From: Bathymodiolus japonicus methanotrophic gill symbiont
Lineage (GTDB): Bacteria > Pseudomonadota > Gammaproteobacteria > Methylococcales > Methylomonadaceae
Assembly (NCBI RefSeq): GCF_019721995.1
Contig: NZ_BLYC01000010.1
Location: 52,088-116,087, forward strand
Direction of reading: 5' to 3'
DNA: 64,000 nt
The notes beneath the pieces are model-generated. The model was given only the letters and a program-made list of their open reading frames with translations, had not been told where the DNA came from and ran no database searches. The translations under genes were made by a program, and so were the position numbers. Of this stretch, positions 9,028 to 19,685 are shown piece by piece (the first letter of the stretch is position 1; every line of letters starts with the position of its first letter).

Positions 9028-10121
9028 TACATTTCATAGGTGTTCATTTTATCATCCAGGCGTGGCCAGGCTGATACCACTGCTTTAACCAGAGTAGCAA
9101 GAGGAATAGCAAAAAAGACGCCCCAAAACCCCCAAAGTCCACCAAAAAACAAGATAGCAACGATAATGGCAGCCGGATGCAGGTTAACCGCTTCCGAGAA
9201 AAGCAGTGGTACTAAAACCACACCATCAATAGCCTGTATGATTGAATAAGCAATTACCGTGTACATAAATTCATCGCCGCCAAACCCCCATTGAAAAAAG
9301 GCCACGCCCAAAACAGGAAAAGTCACTAGCGTAGCACCTACGTATGGGATAATCACTTGCAGCCCCATAAACACAGACAACAATACCGCATAATTAAGCC
9401 CTAACGCAGAAAATGTCATATAACTGACAATACCAAGTATTAAAACCTCGACAAATTTCCCACGTATATAGTTACCCAATTGCATATCTACTTCGACCCA
9501 GACATTGACAGATAACAACCTATCCCGGGGTAAAAACTTAGCAAACCAGTCTAATAAAATTTTCTTATCTTTCAAACAGAAAAAGATTAGCACCGGAACC
9601 AAAATCAAATAGACTAAGACACTGATAATGCCTACTACCGATGAGGCGGAAAAGCTTAATAAGTCCTGGCCATAGCTCAATGCCTCTTGCTGAATAGCAA
9701 ACATGAGTTCACGCAATTTATCAGCAGATATAATTTGCGGATAGGCTTCCGGCAATTTCAAAATTTCTGCTTGCGAGCTTTTTATAATGTCCGGTGTATG
9801 CTGCAAGAGCTGTTTTAGCTGCTTATATAGCATAGGCATCAGGCCAAATAATAAATAACTAAAAGCACCCATAAACCCTGAAAACACAATTAATACAGCA
9901 GGTAGACGCTTTAGTTTATGCTCTAGCTTTTTGACCATGCCTTCTAATAAGTAGGCTAATACAATGGCAATAAAAACCGGCATTAATACATCAGCCAGAG
10001 ATGTAATTAACAAGAATCCAACGATTAAAATAATCGCTAAAGCCACTGCTTGCGAATTGGGTAGAATTCGCTTTATACTGTCTTTTAAAAATTGTAGATT
10101 GGAAAAATCATTACGCTGCAT
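9027..10121 (-). CDS. AI-2E family transporter / PerM-like permease
   Basis: A 364-residue inner-membrane protein of the AI-2E transporter superfamily (PerM/YdgG/TqsA). Hydrophobic segments occur at about 17-55 (a long pair), 60-95, 150-185, 215-260 and 265-345. Family motifs are SLADVLMPVFIAIVLAYLLEGMV near the N-terminus and VSYMTFSALGLNYAVLLSVFMGLQVIIPYVGATLV in the centre. The transported substrate cannot be told from sequence; members export autoinducer-2 or work as ion antiporters. It shares a one-base overlap with mazG downstream and lies 34 bases before queD on the same strand. Confidence 0.88.
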   Translation of the reverse strand: MQRNDFSNLQFLKDSIKRILPNSQAVALAIILIVGFLLITSLADVLMPVFIAIVLAYLLEGMVKKLEHKLKRLPAVLIVFSGFMGAFSYLLFGLMPMLYKQLKQLLQHTPDIIKSSQAEILKLPEAYPQIISADKLRELMFAIQQEALSYGQDLLSFSASSVVGIISVLVYLILVPVLIFFCLKDKKILLDWFAKFLPRDRLLSVNVWVEVDMQLGNYIRGKFVEVLILGIVSYMTFSALGLNYAVLLSVFMGLQVIIPYVGATLVTFPVLGVAFFQWGFGGDEFMYTVIAYSIIQAIDGVVLVPLLFSEAVNLHPAAIIVAILFFGGLWGFWGVFFAIPLATLVKAVVSAWPRLDDKMNTYEM

Positions 10122-10155
10122 AGTGACTATTTATTATTGTTATTTTTATTAGATG

Positions 10156-10524
10156 TCAGGGGCAATACGTAGCATTAGTTTTCGGTGTCTCGCTGACACT
10201 GACTGAAATGACTTCCTGCCAGATCTGCCTGGCATGATCGTATAGATATTTGGCTATACTTTCTGCTGTGGTAGAACCTGTTAAGACATCATTAAGGTGA
10301 CGATGATCCAGCGTCTCATCAATCATTTTTTTAAAAACAATTAGTTCATTATAATCAACCACAAATCCGGTTGCATTGAGTTCTTCTGCGGCCAGAACCA
10401 GTTCGACAACATAATTATGCCCGTGCAATCGGCTACAGGGGTGTTGCTCTGGTAGTCCCTCAATAATATGACTTGCACTAAAATTAAATTGCTTGGAAAT
10501 TGTGTACACGCTATTTTGTTCCAC
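10156..10524 (-). CDS. queD: 6-carboxy/6-pyruvoyl-tetrahydropterin synthase family protein
   Basis: A 122-residue member of the PTPS/QueD family, which turns dihydroneopterin triphosphate into 6-carboxytetrahydropterin for queuosine or into related pterins. Zinc ligands are His in FSASHII and the pair in RLHGHNY. The catalytic cysteine (CSRLHGHNY), the LDHRHLND motif and the terminal ETPKTNATY with the pterin-anchoring Glu are all present. QueD is the default assignment; in an organism that makes methanopterin another pterin role is possible and cannot be excluded from this sequence. Confidence 0.88.
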   Translation of the reverse strand: MEQNSVYTISKQFNFSASHIIEGLPEQHPCSRLHGHNYVVELVLAAEELNATGFVVDYNELIVFKKMIDETLDHRHLNDVLTGSTTAESIAKYLYDHARQIWQEVISVSVSETPKTNATYCP

Positions 10525-10537
10525 TGATATTAATCAT

Positions 10538-10565
10538 GAAAAAAGCCGACCCTATAAAGCCGGCT
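10538..10565 (-). terminator. rho-independent terminator, minus strand
   Basis: Read on the minus strand, AGCCGGCT and GGTCGGCT form a GC-rich stem (10544-10565) followed directly by a run of six T (10538-10543). It lies downstream of the broken minus-strand gene ending at 10654 and upstream of queD, so it would end that gene's transcript. Confidence 0.75.
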
Positions 10566-10726
10566 CTGATAGAGTATCATTTTAACATGCTTAAACTTTT
10601 TACTTGTAAAACTTAATAGTTTGAACTTACTGACATTGCTAAATAGCCTGTTGCTATTCGTGCATGACCGACTTGCTTAACTGCTCTATTTTTTCACTGT
10701 AATCACTATATTCATTCGACCTGAAT

Positions 10727-12014
10727 TCAAGTCATAAGTACATAACCCAATAAATTTTTCATATCTATCCCAGTCAGCTCTTCAAATACCTCATAAGGTG
10801 TTTTGTAATTGAGACACTTTTTAGGGCGACTATTTAGCTTATCAACGGCTATAAAAACCTCTTTTATCGTAACATCAATCAACTCCATTACTTTAGGGAA
10901 ATACTGTCTTAATAAGCCATTAGCATTCTCATTTTGCCCTCTTTCCCAAGAGCTGTAGGGAGTCGAAAAATACGTATCACAACCTAGTGCTTCTGCTATT
11001 TTTTCATGCAGGGTAAACTCTTTCCCGTTATCAAAAGTAATTGTTTTAACAAAGCTTTTTATAGGATCAAGCATTAAAATAGTTGCGTCTAATACATATT
11101 GAGCCTTTTTCCCCGCTAAAGGGAAGGCCAACCGTAATTTAGAGACTCGCTCATCCAGCGTTACAATCGCCCCTTTGTGATTTTTCCCAATGATTGTATC
11201 TGCCTCCCAATCACCTATACGCTTACGGTTGTTGACCTCTTCAGGACGCTCATCTATATCGACTCTATTAGGGATTCCTGTCCTATTATGGGCTGACCCA
11301 TACCGCTTGCGATAGGTTTTGTTCTGATGCCGAAGATGCTTGTATAGTTCACCCCCTGCCTTTTTGTCCGCCAGAATATGCTGGTAGATTGTTTCATTCG
11401 GGGAGTCGCTATTTTTGCGAAAGCTTGTTTTGGGCATCCCAGCCCAAGCAAGCAGCAAAAACTTAACGCGACCACTTATGCCTCCGGCGGCCCCGATTCG
11501 TCCTCGTCACCTCGTCCCGACCCAACAAGGGGTCGGAACATAGGCTCCAAATGACTTGACGCCGTGTCGGATGGCCTTTTATTTTGTCTCCACCTTCGCT
11601 AACGCTCAGACTCCGACAAAACAACGGCCCTACGGCTATCGCGGACTAAAAATCTTCACTTCGCTAAAGCTCCGTTTCCAGGATTTTCAGCGGATGAAGA
11701 CTAATTATACCTTCTTGTTTTAACCGCCCTGCAATCTGCTCAGGACTCCAGTCATCCTCAATGCGAACATTAACAATGCCTTTTATTTCATCCGTTAATT
11801 TAACCTCTTTAGGCTTGTTTTTGTGTCGTTCTTGGGCAAAATCTTCTGCTTGTTTATGCCTGTAGCCTCTTTGACCTGTATTGCGTTTAATCTCGCGTGA
11901 AATATTGCTTTGGCTTCGTTCTAAGGCTTCTGCTATTTTATTCTGTGAAGTTCCCTTTTTTAATTCAATTTCTATATAATATCTTTCTTCAGGACATAGG
12001 TGTGTATAGCTCAT
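10727..12014 (-). pseudogene. IS30 family transposase, interrupted by element A
   Basis: The start MSYTHLCPEERYYIEIELKKGTSQ carries the N-terminal helix-turn-helix (NKIAEALERSQSNISREIKRN) that binds the IS30 ends. The C-terminal part has the DDE integrase core: IGDWEADTIIG, FDNGKEFTLHEKI and the late SSWERGQNENANGLLRQYFP with the catalytic Glu. The gene is cut between ISLH and HETIYQHI by the 295-bp element at 11398-11692. Removing exactly those bases gives 993 nt, an open frame of 330 residues with the conserved HETIY restored. As it stands it should be inactive. Confidence 0.92.
11398..11692 (+). mobile_element. short mobile element, family A, copy 1 (295 bp)
   Basis: Starts TCGGGGAGTCGC and ends GATTTTCAGCG. 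It sits in the IS30 transposase, antisense to it. The empty site reads GTTTCAT|GATGAAG with no base duplicated. Internally it holds several strong hairpins, e.g. TCGC/GCGA at the 5' end and CCGACCC/GGGTCGG near position 130. No gene. Confidence 0.93.
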
Positions 12015-12138
12015 TTGTAGCCTCTGTAAATTGTTTGGTAGCTGTTTACTTTACACCTATGTCTTGTCTTAATTCAACAGGTGTTAGTCTAGCCAATACT
12101 TGCAGAGGGTTATGCACTTATTATACGAATTCAGGCGA

Positions 12139-12433
12139 TCGGGGAGTCGCTATTTTTGCGAAAGCTTGTTTTGGGCATCCCAGCCCAAGCAAGCAGCAAA
12201 AACTTAACGCGACCACTTATGCCTCCGGCGGCCCCGATTCGTCCTCGTCACCTCGTCCCGACCCAACAAGGGGTCGGAACATAGGCTCCAAATGACTTGA
12301 CGCCGTGTCGGATGGCCTTTTATTTTGTCTCCACCTTCGCTAACGCTCAGACTCCGACAAAACAACGGCCCTACGGCTATCGCGGACTAAAAATCTTCAC
12401 TTCGCTAAAGCTCCGTTTCCAGGATTTTCAGCG
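12139..12433 (+). mobile_element. short mobile element, family A, copy 2 (295 bp)
   Basis: Same 295-bp unit with TCGGGGAG start and CAGCG end, antisense to the unrecognised minus-strand gene. Its left edge touches the CGA duplication of the IS30 copy. Removing both restores a continuous reading frame (TQQSNEYSDY), so no bases were duplicated or lost here. Confidence 0.9.
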
Positions 12434-12672
12434 ATTGCTGGGTGAATAATTCAAGTTTTTAAATAAGCCGGTTAATTGTGTAAAGTAATCGCGCACCGCA
12501 TCTTTATCATTAAAGTGATACTGCATATTTACCAGCTCTACAATACGATTAAGGCTTTCCTGTTGCCTTTCAAGTGGCACGGCGACATCAACCGCATCAA
12601 AAGTATAATGATCCCCAAAAACTAGACCAGCATTTAAGATAGAATCTTGCCCTCAAAACTGAGGATTAAGAA

Positions 12673-12954
12673 ATGACCATAAATCGGAAGAAGCATAGTA
12701 CGCAAACCAAAGTAAAAGTGGTATTAGACGTACTAAAAGGGGAAAAGACAAGAGCTGAAATTACCGCGAAATATGGTATTCATGCAACACAAATCAACAA
12801 TTGGAAAAAAGCTGTATTAGAGGTTATTCCTGAAGCATTCTCGACTAAAAGGAAACAACAGGATAATGACCAGCAGGCTTTAGTTGACGATCTGTACAAG
12901 CAGATAGGGCAACTGAAAGTAGAGAATGATTTTCTAAAAAAAAATCGAGGATGA
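12673..12954 (+). pseudogene. IS3 family OrfA remnant (orfB missing)
   Basis: A 93-residue OrfA-type protein: helix-turn-helix (TKVKVVLDVLKGEKTRAEITAKYGIHATQINNWKK) followed by a leucine-zipper-like coiled coil (DDLYKQIGQLKVENDFLKK), as in IS3/IS150 elements. In intact elements OrfA-OrfB fusion occurs by frameshifting at an A-run; here AAAAAAAAA is present near 12940, but no orfB with its DDE domain follows. The next sequence is a DUF692 remnant. The element is therefore a truncated leftover that also removed the 5' end of the gene to its left. Confidence 0.85.
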
Positions 12955-12978
12955 GATTCCCGTCATGAACAATCAACA

Positions 12979-13116
12979 TCTAGACGGAGCCGGATTAGGT
13001 CTGCGGCGGGCATTCCGGACTGTTTGGATTTTTTTGAAATTCCCCCGGAAAACTATCTTGGTCTGTGGGGCAAGCGAGCACAGGATTTTCGCTGGTTCAC
13101 CGAGCGCTATCCATAG
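12979..13116 (+). pseudogene. DUF692 family protein remnant
   Basis: Two adjacent frames together give GAGLGLRRAFRT and then LDFFEIPPENYLGLWGKRAQDFRWFTERYP before a stop at 13114-13116. The pattern (G-x-GLGLR ... FFEI-PENY) is the N-terminus of DUF692 proteins, TIM-barrel iron enzymes that modify cysteines in peptides such as methanobactin precursors (MbnB) and bufferins. A one-base frameshift and loss of the remaining ~220 residues show it is dead. Assignment rests on motif recall only. Confidence 0.6.
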
Positions 13117-13889
13117 AAGGTTTTCGTGTGGAGAGTCGAGATTAAATTCAGGGTTTAGGAAGGTTATGACAGGCCAAATTAAACGTTTTAGCGGGTGCGG
13201 TTGTGTATTTTATTAAGAATATTACAATCTAGAGCGTAACAGGTTATAATTGTAAAGCTATAAGCTGTAATTGCAGTTTATGCGCTGCTTGTTATTCAAG
13301 AGTCACTAATCAAGATGAATACAATAAGACCGTACACGGCATAATTCATCAATTGTTGCATTTACACAGGGTATCGCGTAATTCAATACCCGCCTCAATT
13401 GAATAGTTACTTTAAACGGAATAATATAGCAAAACAGATTTTGGGTTTTTACGCTCGACCCATGACGAGCGATACTCGACCTGATAAAGGCCGAACGATA
13501 AAAAAGACCGTGTTTTACGTTTGATTAATCCAGACTGTAATACCTGGAGTTTAAACACCAGTAGAGCGCCATAGTACTATAAATTCTCCTGGACATGCGT
13601 TTTCAGTAAAACAGTCAATGATGTGATTGAAAGCCTACATTTTAAGGTGTTATTGCTATGATGCAATAAACGCCGCCAGAAAATGATGTTATAAGCACCC
13701 AACTTTGGGTCTTGCTATATATTTTCATTGTGTAATCAGACATAGCTTTGCTATGCAATAACACGCTCTGAACTATAGTAGATCGTCTCTGCTGTGGTCA
13801 TTATTAGCTGCTTGTATTGCTAGTAACCCATACGAAAAAGTCTTTTTTATCTTCTGCACGGAACATCAGGATCAAGCAAGGATAAATTA
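13117..13889 (+). other. long gene-free leader upstream of rne
   Basis: About 770 bases without a convincing gene. RNase E genes usually have a long 5' untranslated region through which the enzyme regulates its own mRNA, and this stretch is the right length and place for that. No clear promoter, tRNA or mobile element end was found in it; several AT-rich stem-loops are possible. Confidence 0.4.
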
Positions 13890-16091
13890 ATGAAAAGAAT
13901 GCTTATCAACGCAACGCAGTCTGAAGAACTGCGTGTTGCATTGGTAGATGGTCAAAAACTGTATGATTTTGACATAGAACACCCTTCACACGAACAAAAA
14001 AAATCTAATATCTATAAAGGTATTATTACCCGTATTGAGCCAAGTCTGGAAGCAGCCTTTGTTAACTATGGTGTAGATAAACATGGTTTTTTACCTCTCA
14101 AAGAAGTTTCACCTAGCGCAGTGTACTCAGATGATTTAAATCTAAGTCGCGCAAAAATTAAAGAACAATTACGGGAAGGACAGGAAGTCATTGTCCAGAT
14201 TGAAAAGGAAGAGCGTGGCAATAAAGGTGCGGCGCTAACTACATATATTAGCCTTGCCGGGACTTACCTGGTGTTAATGCCTAATAACCCGAAGGCCGGC
14301 GGCATTTCCCGACGTATAGAAGGTGAAACACGCAATGAACTGCGTGACGCCATGGTAGGACTGGAAGTCCCTGAAAACATGGGGCTTATTGTACGTACCG
14401 CTGGTTGTGGAAAAAGCACTGAAGAATTGCAGTGGGACTTAAATTACTTGCTACAGTTATGGGAAGCGATAGACCGGTCATCTAAAGAGCAGAGTCAGCC
14501 ATTCCTTATTTTCCAGGAAAGCAATGTTATTATTCGTGCCCTACGTGACCATCTACGTGCCGATATAGATGAAATTCTAATTGATAAGGAATCGTCTTTT
14601 AAGTTAGTGCATAACTTCCTCAAACAGGTTATGCCGCATTATCTAAACAAAGCCAAGTTATACTGCGACGATGTGCCGCTGTTTAACCGCTATCAGATTG
14701 AAACCCAGATTGAGACCGCCTATAGCCGTGAAGTTGCGCTACCTTCGGGTGGTGAATTGGTAATTGATCATACTGAAGCACTGACCTCTATCGATATCAA
14801 CTCTGCACGCTCAACTAAAGGTAGTGATATTGAAGAAACTGCCTTAAATACCAACCTGGAAGCAGCAGATGAAATTGCGCGTCAACTAAGGCTGCGTGAT
14901 CTAGGAGGTCTATTCGTGATCGATTTTATTGATATGCTGGCCAATAAAAATCAGCGTGCAGTAGAAACCAGATTGCGTGATGCGCTAAAAATTGACCGTG
15001 CGCGTGTGCAAACCAGCCGTATTTCTCGCTTTGGTTTGTTGGAGATGTCGCGGCAGAGATTGCGCCCTTCCCTAGGTGACACAACCCAGCTTACCTGCCC
15101 CCGTTGTAATGGGCAGGGTGAGATTCGTAATGTTGAGTCTGTTGCTTTATCTGTCTTGCGTATTCTTGAAGAAGAAGCCATGAAAAACGGCACGGAAAAA
15201 GTCATTGCTCATTTACCAATAGAGTGTGCTACCTTCCTACTGAATGAAAAACGTCCTTCTATCGATCAAATTGAGTCGCGCTTAAACGTGCGAATTATAG
15301 TATTACCCAGTAAACATCTGGAAACACCGGCATATGATATAGAACGCATTAAATCTAAAGATGAGGATGGCTCTGAAGAAGTAGCTAGCTATACCAAAAT
15401 AAAAGCAGAGGATACTTCTTTGCCGGAATTTGCCAGGCAAGCAGCACCTCAAGCTGAGCAGGCTGCTATTAAAGAATTTTTGCCTGATGCACCCGCGCCT
15501 GTGCAGAACAAAAAAACCTCTGCAGGTTTAATAAATCGCTTTTGGACTAAACTCATAGGCGGTTCGAGTGCCCAGGAAGAATCGGCCGAAACCTCTGGCA
15601 AAGGTGAAAAACCGGCAAGAACCACAAGCGACAAACCGCAGAACAACCGTAGAAATCCTAATAACCGTCGCAACTCGAATAACAGAAATCGCAATAAAAA
15701 CGCAAATAACCGGGATCGCAATAAATCGCAAGCTAAGAAGCCTGCTGATACGCAAAAACCAGCCCCTGCTAAGAATAGCGAGTCTACAGCTGCAAGTAAT
15801 ACTGAAACATCCGAGTCTAAACCTAGAAATCAGAACCGCAAGCCTAACCCCCGAGGATATAACCGCAAGCCTAGAGTTGCAAAGCAAGGGATCGAAGAAA
15901 ATAACTCAGTTGACACGCCAGCAGATAGTGGCAAAGCGAATAACCAGCAGACGCAAAAAGAAACAAGTGTGAACATAGATAAAAACAGCGATAGTCAGTC
16001 TTATGCTGCAAATCATCAAAAAAATATTTCTGCCGCTAAGACGTCATCAGAGTCAAAACCTAATACTACTGTAACTAATACTGAAGACTAA
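13890..16091 (+). CDS. rne: ribonuclease E
   Basis: RNase E is the main mRNA-decay endonuclease, membrane-associated and the scaffold of the degradosome. The 733-residue protein has the S1 domain (about 37-120), a 5'-sensor/RNase H-like part, and the catalytic DNase I-like domain with [32 protein letters not shown]; the two Asp of this motif bind Mg. The zinc-link cysteines are in [13 protein letters not shown]. From about residue 560 the sequence becomes Asn/Arg/Lys-rich and disordered, typical of the RNA- and partner-binding tail, but it is shorter than the E. coli tail (1061 aa). Confidence 0.95.
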   Translation: MKRMLINATQSEELRVALVDGQKLYDFDIEHPSHEQKKSNIYKGIITRIEPSLEAAFVNYGVDKHGFLPLKEVSPSAVYSDDLNLSRAKIKEQLREGQEVIVQIEKEERGNKGAALTTYISLAGTYLVLMPNNPKAGGISRRIEGETRNELRDAMVGLEVPENMGLIVRTAGCGKSTEELQWDLNYLLQLWEAIDRSSKEQSQPFLIFQESNVIIRALRDHLRADIDEILIDKESSFKLVHNFLKQVMPHYLNKAKLYCDDVPLFNRYQIETQIETAYSREVALPSGGELVIDHTEALTSIDINSARSTKGSDIEETALNTNLEAADEIARQLRLRDLGGLFVIDFIDMLANKNQRAVETRLRDALKIDRARVQTSRISRFGLLEMSRQRLRPSLGDTTQLTCPRCNGQGEIRNVESVALSVLRILEEEAMKNGTEKVIAHLPIECATFLLNEKRPSIDQIESRLNVRIIVLPSKHLETPAYDIERIKSKDEDGSEEVASYTKIKAEDTSLPEFARQAAPQAEQAAIKEFLPDAPAPVQNKKTSAGLINRFWTKLIGGSSAQEESAETSGKGEKPARTTSDKPQNNRRNPNNRRNSNNRNRNKNANNRDRNKSQAKKPADTQKPAPAKNSESTAASNTETSESKPRNQNRKPNPRGYNRKPRVAKQGIEENNSVDTPADSGKANNQQTQKETSVNIDKNSDSQSYAANHQKNISAAKTSSESKPNTTVTNTED

Positions 16092-16143
16092 CGGCCAAGA
16101 AAAATTAATTGAAACTTTGTTTTTCCAAAACATAAATATAAAG

Positions 16144-16180
16144 AGCATAGACAGAGTCAGTTTTGTCTATGCTTTATTAT
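16144..16180 (+). terminator. rho-independent terminator after rne
   Basis: AGCATAGACA (from 16144) pairs perfectly with TGTCTATGCT (to 16173) around a 10-base loop, followed by TTATTATT. It lies about 50 bases after the rne stop and ahead of infA. Confidence 0.8.
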
Positions 16181-16248
16181 TACTGTCTTTAGCAAATAAA
16201 AACTGCTAGAATAAAAAATTTACTGATAAATTAGAATATAGAAAACAG

Positions 16249-16467
16249 ATGGCAAAAGAAGATCAAATAGAAATGGATGGTACGATTACCGAGACCCTCC
16301 CGAATACCATGTTTAGAGTTGAGTTAGAAAATGGTCATGTAATTACTGCGCATATCTCTGGTAAAATGCGTAAGCATTACATACGCATCCTGACCGGTGA
16401 TAAAGTTAAGGTAGAAATGACACCTTACGACTTAACAAAAGGTCGCATAACATTTCGTATGCGCTAA
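16249..16467 (+). CDS. infA: translation initiation factor IF-1
   Basis: A 72-residue protein made of one OB fold. IF-1 blocks the ribosomal A site during initiation. [30 protein letters not shown], then [31 protein letters not shown], is almost the textbook family sequence. It stands alone between the rne terminator and the oppositely oriented clpA, a neighbourhood (infA near clpA/clpS) conserved across gammaproteobacteria. Confidence 0.98.
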   Translation: MAKEDQIEMDGTITETLPNTMFRVELENGHVITAHISGKMRKHYIRILTGDKVKVEMTPYDLTKGRITFRMR

Positions 16468-16487
16468 GCCTTCCGCTTAACGCATAC
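16457..16487. terminator. hairpin between convergent infA and clpA
   Basis: GTATGCGCTAAG (overlapping the infA stop) pairs with CTTAACGCATAC around a short loop. It lies between two convergent genes and may end both transcripts, though no long T-run follows on either strand. Confidence 0.6.
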
Positions 16488-16494
16488 TTCAATA

Positions 16495-18756
16495 CTAATT
16501 ACTTTCCGGAATACTCAGCTGTTTACTTTCTATCGTAAACGCTAATTCATTATTCTGCACGGTCACGCGGACATGCCCGCCCTGCTCTAGTTTGCCGAAT
16601 AATAAATCATTGGCCAGTGGCTTTTTGATTTTATCCTGAATAAGACGCGCCATTGGTCTTGCCCCCATTTTAGGGTCACAGCCATGTTCAGCTAACCAGA
16701 GTCTGGCTTCCGCATCAAGGCTGAAAGTCACATTTTTCTCGAGTAATAAAGTTTCCAGTTCAAATATAAACTTGTCGACCACATTCCCTACGATTGCGAT
16801 ATCTAGCGGCTTAAATTGAATAATCGTATCCAGGCGGTTTCTAAACTCCGGGGAAAAGGTTTTTTCCACCACCCGCATGCTATCACTGAAATGCTCTTGT
16901 TGCGTAAAGCCTATCGATGCTCGACTTTCCTCTTCTGCCCCGGCATTGGTTGTCATCACCAGGATAATATTTCTAAAGTCCGCTTTACGGCCATTGTTAT
17001 CCGTTAAAGTACCATGATCCATAACCTGTAAGAGTAGATTAAACACATCAGGGTGCGCTTTTTCCAGCTCATCTAATAACAGCACTGCATGAGGATGCTT
17101 ATTAACCTGTTCGGTTAGTAATCCCCCTTGATCATAACCGACATAACCGGGAGGAGCACCAATCAAGCGCGACACCGTATGACTTTCCATATATTCGGAC
17201 ATATCAAAGCGAATTAACTCTACACCCATCAGGTGAGCTAGTTGCTTGGTCACTTCTGTTTTACCTACGCCTGTGGGACCTGCAAATAAGAATGAACCTA
17301 TGGTTTTACTGATATCGCGCAAGCCTGCCCGGGAGAGTTTAATCGCAGAGGATAGCGATGCTATTGCTTCATCCTGGCCAAAAACCAGCATTTTCAGGTT
17401 CTTCTCAAGGTTTTTTAATTTATCCTGGTCATTACTGGAAACTGATTTAGGGGGTATGCGTGCAATTTTTGCAACCACCTCTTCTATTTCATGCGTATCA
17501 ATCAGGTTATTTCGCTCCCCTTCAGGCATCAGACGCTGCTTGGCACCGGCTTCATCAATCACATCTATTGCTTTATCAGGTAAGAAACGATCACTGATAT
17601 GTCGGTCTGATAATTCTGCAGCAACACGTAAACTATCCAGACTGTATTTAAGCTCGTGATATTCCTCAAAACGGCTCTGTAAGCCTTTTAATATCAGGTA
17701 AGTTTCATCTACGGAGGGTTCCATTACATCTACTTTCTGAAAGCGTCGAGCGAGTGCATGGTCTTTTTCAAAAATACCCCGATACTCCTGATAAGTCGTA
17801 GAGCCTATGCAACGCAATTTACCAGATGCCAGAGCGGGCTTGATTAGGTTTGAAGCATCCATAACCCCACCAGAAGCGGATCCCGCACCGATGATAGTAT
17901 GAATTTCATCAATAAATAAAATAGCTTTAGAATCTTGTGTTAACTGGTTCATTAACGCCTTAAGCCGCTTTTCAAAATCGCCTCGATATTTAGTTCCGGC
18001 TACCAGAGAGCCAAGGTCCAGTGAATAAATAACGCAGTCCTGCAAAAATTCGGGCACTTCTTCCTCGACAATTTTCTTTGCCAGACCTTCAGCAATAGCT
18101 GTTTTCCCCACACCTGCTTCACCTACTAAAAGGGGATTGTTTTTACGCCGACGACATAAAACCTGCACCGTGCGTTCCAATTCCAGTTCGCGGCCGATCA
18201 GTGGGTCAATTTTTCCTTCAATAGCTTCCTGATTAAGATTAGTTGTGTACTTATCGAGTGGGCTTTCTGCTGCTTCCGGCTCAATATTTCCTGTGCTATC
18301 TTTTTGCTCCGGAACTTCCTGATCCGTCCTGGATATTCCATGAGATAGGAAATTGACCACATCCAGACGTTGTATATCCTGTTTATTTAATAAATAAACA
18401 GCATGTGAATCCTGTTCGCTAAACAAGGCGACCAATAAATTAGCGCCATCGACTTCTTTTTTATCAGGTGCCTGGGCATGAAAAACAGCACGCTGCAAAA
18501 CTCGCTGAAAACCTAGTGTGGGTTGCGCTTCACGCCTTCCTTCAACGGATAATAAGCTAATTGTTTCATCAATAAACTGGGTTATCTCGCCACGCAAACT
18601 AGCCACATCGCACGCGCATACTGATAGCACTTGCAGTGCACTGTCATTATCGAGTAACGCTAATAATAAATGTTCGACTGTAATAAACTCATGACGTTTC
18701 TCATGTGCTGAAACAAAAGCCAGATTCAATGTCACTTCAAGATCTTTACTTAACAT
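16495..18756 (-). CDS. clpA: ATP-dependent Clp protease ATP-binding subunit ClpA
   Basis: ClpA (753 aa) is the AAA+ unfoldase that feeds ClpP with N-degron and other substrates. It has the N-domain (1-145), a first AAA module ([18 protein letters not shown]; Walker [16 protein letters not shown]), and a second ([19 protein letters not shown]; Walker [21 protein letters not shown]). An acidic linker (about 150-165) separates N-domain and D1. Absence of the long middle coiled coil distinguishes it from ClpB. It follows clpS by 18 bases on the minus strand, the standard operon. Confidence 0.97.
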   Translation of the reverse strand: MLSKDLEVTLNLAFVSAHEKRHEFITVEHLLLALLDNDSALQVLSVCACDVASLRGEITQFIDETISLLSVEGRREAQPTLGFQRVLQRAVFHAQAPDKKEVDGANLLVALFSEQDSHAVYLLNKQDIQRLDVVNFLSHGISRTDQEVPEQKDSTGNIEPEAAESPLDKYTTNLNQEAIEGKIDPLIGRELELERTVQVLCRRRKNNPLLVGEAGVGKTAIAEGLAKKIVEEEVPEFLQDCVIYSLDLGSLVAGTKYRGDFEKRLKALMNQLTQDSKAILFIDEIHTIIGAGSASGGVMDASNLIKPALASGKLRCIGSTTYQEYRGIFEKDHALARRFQKVDVMEPSVDETYLILKGLQSRFEEYHELKYSLDSLRVAAELSDRHISDRFLPDKAIDVIDEAGAKQRLMPEGERNNLIDTHEIEEVVAKIARIPPKSVSSNDQDKLKNLEKNLKMLVFGQDEAIASLSSAIKLSRAGLRDISKTIGSFLFAGPTGVGKTEVTKQLAHLMGVELIRFDMSEYMESHTVSRLIGAPPGYVGYDQGGLLTEQVNKHPHAVLLLDELEKAHPDVFNLLLQVMDHGTLTDNNGRKADFRNIILVMTTNAGAEEESRASIGFTQQEHFSDSMRVVEKTFSPEFRNRLDTIIQFKPLDIAIVGNVVDKFIFELETLLLEKNVTFSLDAEARLWLAEHGCDPKMGARPMARLIQDKIKKPLANDLLFGKLEQGGHVRVTVQNNELAFTIESKQLSIPESN

Positions 18757-18774
18757 AATATCTCCTTAAGCCGT

Positions 18775-19098
18775 TTAGGCTTCTTCCATTGCACACATAA
18801 GCGGGTGTTGATTTTCTCGAGAATAATTATTAACTATCTCAACTTTTGTTTCTGCTACATCCTTGGAAAATACCCCGCAAACTCCTATACCCTGTGTATG
18901 TACATGTAACATAACCTGTGTTGCTGCGTCTTCATTCATGGCAAAAAAATCTACTAATACTTCAATAACAAAATCCATAGGCGTAAAGTCATCGTTCAGT
19001 AAAATAACTTTAAATAATGGCGGCTTGTTTAATTTTGTTCTTGCTTCCTGTACTGCTAGCGCATCATCATGGTCTATGGATGGATTAACGTCACTCAT
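18775..19098 (-). CDS. clpS: ATP-dependent Clp protease adaptor ClpS
   Basis: ClpS (107 aa) delivers N-degron substrates to ClpA. The core [30 protein letters not shown] includes the Asn-Asp substrate-pocket residues, and [25 protein letters not shown] carries the pocket His. The variable N-terminal extension that enters ClpA is about 25 residues here. Its short distance to clpA indicates cotranscription. Confidence 0.97.
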   Translation of the reverse strand: MSDVNPSIDHDDALAVQEARTKLNKPPLFKVILLNDDFTPMDFVIEVLVDFFAMNEDAATQVMLHVHTQGIGVCGVFSKDVAETKVEIVNNYSRENQHPLMCAMEEA

Positions 19099-19229
19099 CG
19101 TTTTCTACACTTTAAATAATAATCTAACTTTAAATATTGAGGCGTAATCCTCAATTTTCAATTTGTTATAAAGTATAATACCCTTTGATTGAGAAGACTA
19201 CTGCCTTTTTAAAAACCTAAAGTAAATTT

Positions 19230-19685
19230 ATGCTCTGGAAACCTCATGTGACTGTTGCTGCTATTATAGAGCGTGAAGGTCGATTTCTTTTAGTTGAAGA
19301 ACACACTGCAAATGGCCTAGCTTACAACCAGCCTGCGGGACACCTAGAAGCAGGTGAAAGTCTTATGCATGCGGTAAAGCGCGAGGTAAATGAAGAAACT
19401 GCATGGCAGTTTACACCAGAATATATTATTTCTATACAGCTTTGGCGCAAGACTCCCGAATCCCCCAGCTTTCTTAGAGTCTGCTTTGCAGGTAGTTGCC
19501 ATGATCATGAGCCGCAACAACCATTAGATGACGGAATTATAGCTACACATTGGCTCACTCGTGATGAAGTAGTCGCTAAAACATCGCAATTACGCAGCCT
19601 ACTGGTGTTAACAACGATAGACCAGTATCTGCAAGGTGAACATTACCCGCTTGCCCTTTTGAAAACATTTATAGATATAGAATAA
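19230..19685 (+). CDS. nudJ: NUDIX hydrolase, NudJ-like
   Basis: A 151-residue Nudix hydrolase; NudJ hydrolyses nucleoside tri- and diphosphates and HMP-pyrophosphate. The Nudix box reads [23 protein letters not shown], with all acidic ligands (RExxEE) but Thr where Gly is usual. The start [24 protein letters not shown] fits NudJ. It overlaps mnmA by one base (TAATG), the same gene pair as in E. coli (nudJ-mnmA), which supports the assignment. Confidence 0.88.
   Translation: MLWKPHVTVAAIIEREGRFLLVEEHTANGLAYNQPAGHLEAGESLMHAVKREVNEETAWQFTPEYIISIQLWRKTPESPSFLRVCFAGSCHDHEPQQPLDDGIIATHWLTRDEVVAKTSQLRSLLVLTTIDQYLQGEHYPLALLKTFIDIE

Larger units (their letters stand above)
10720..12135. mobile_element. 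IS30-family insertion sequence
   Basis: Inverted ends of about 29 bp start CCTGAATTC and finish CATAACCC at 10720-10748 and 12107-12135, flanked by the 3-bp duplication CGA (10717-10719, 12136-12138). Short 2-3 bp duplications are typical of IS30. The right duplication abuts element A copy 2 exactly, so the IS inserted at the edge of that element. Its transposase is split by element A copy 1. Confidence 0.9.
10654..12640 (-). pseudogene. unrecognised gene broken by IS30 and element A
   Basis: A coding remnant read on the minus strand, in pieces: 12434 to about 12640 (residues such as LVFGDHYTFDAVDVAVP and NRIVELVNMQYHFNDKDAV), and 10654-10716 (EYSDYSEKIEQLSKSVMHE then stop). Between them lie element A copy 2 (12139-12433) and an IS30 copy (10720-12135). 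When both are removed, TQQSNEYSDY reads through the joint, but a one-base shift near codon LFKN breaks the frame just upstream. The 5' end is lost at an IS3 remnant. The product looks soluble and helical; I do not recognise the family. Confidence 0.6.

Noticed and set aside
13117..13889. tRNA or small RNA gene in the rne leader
   Set aside because: No cloverleaf, CCA end or clear promoter-terminator pair was found.
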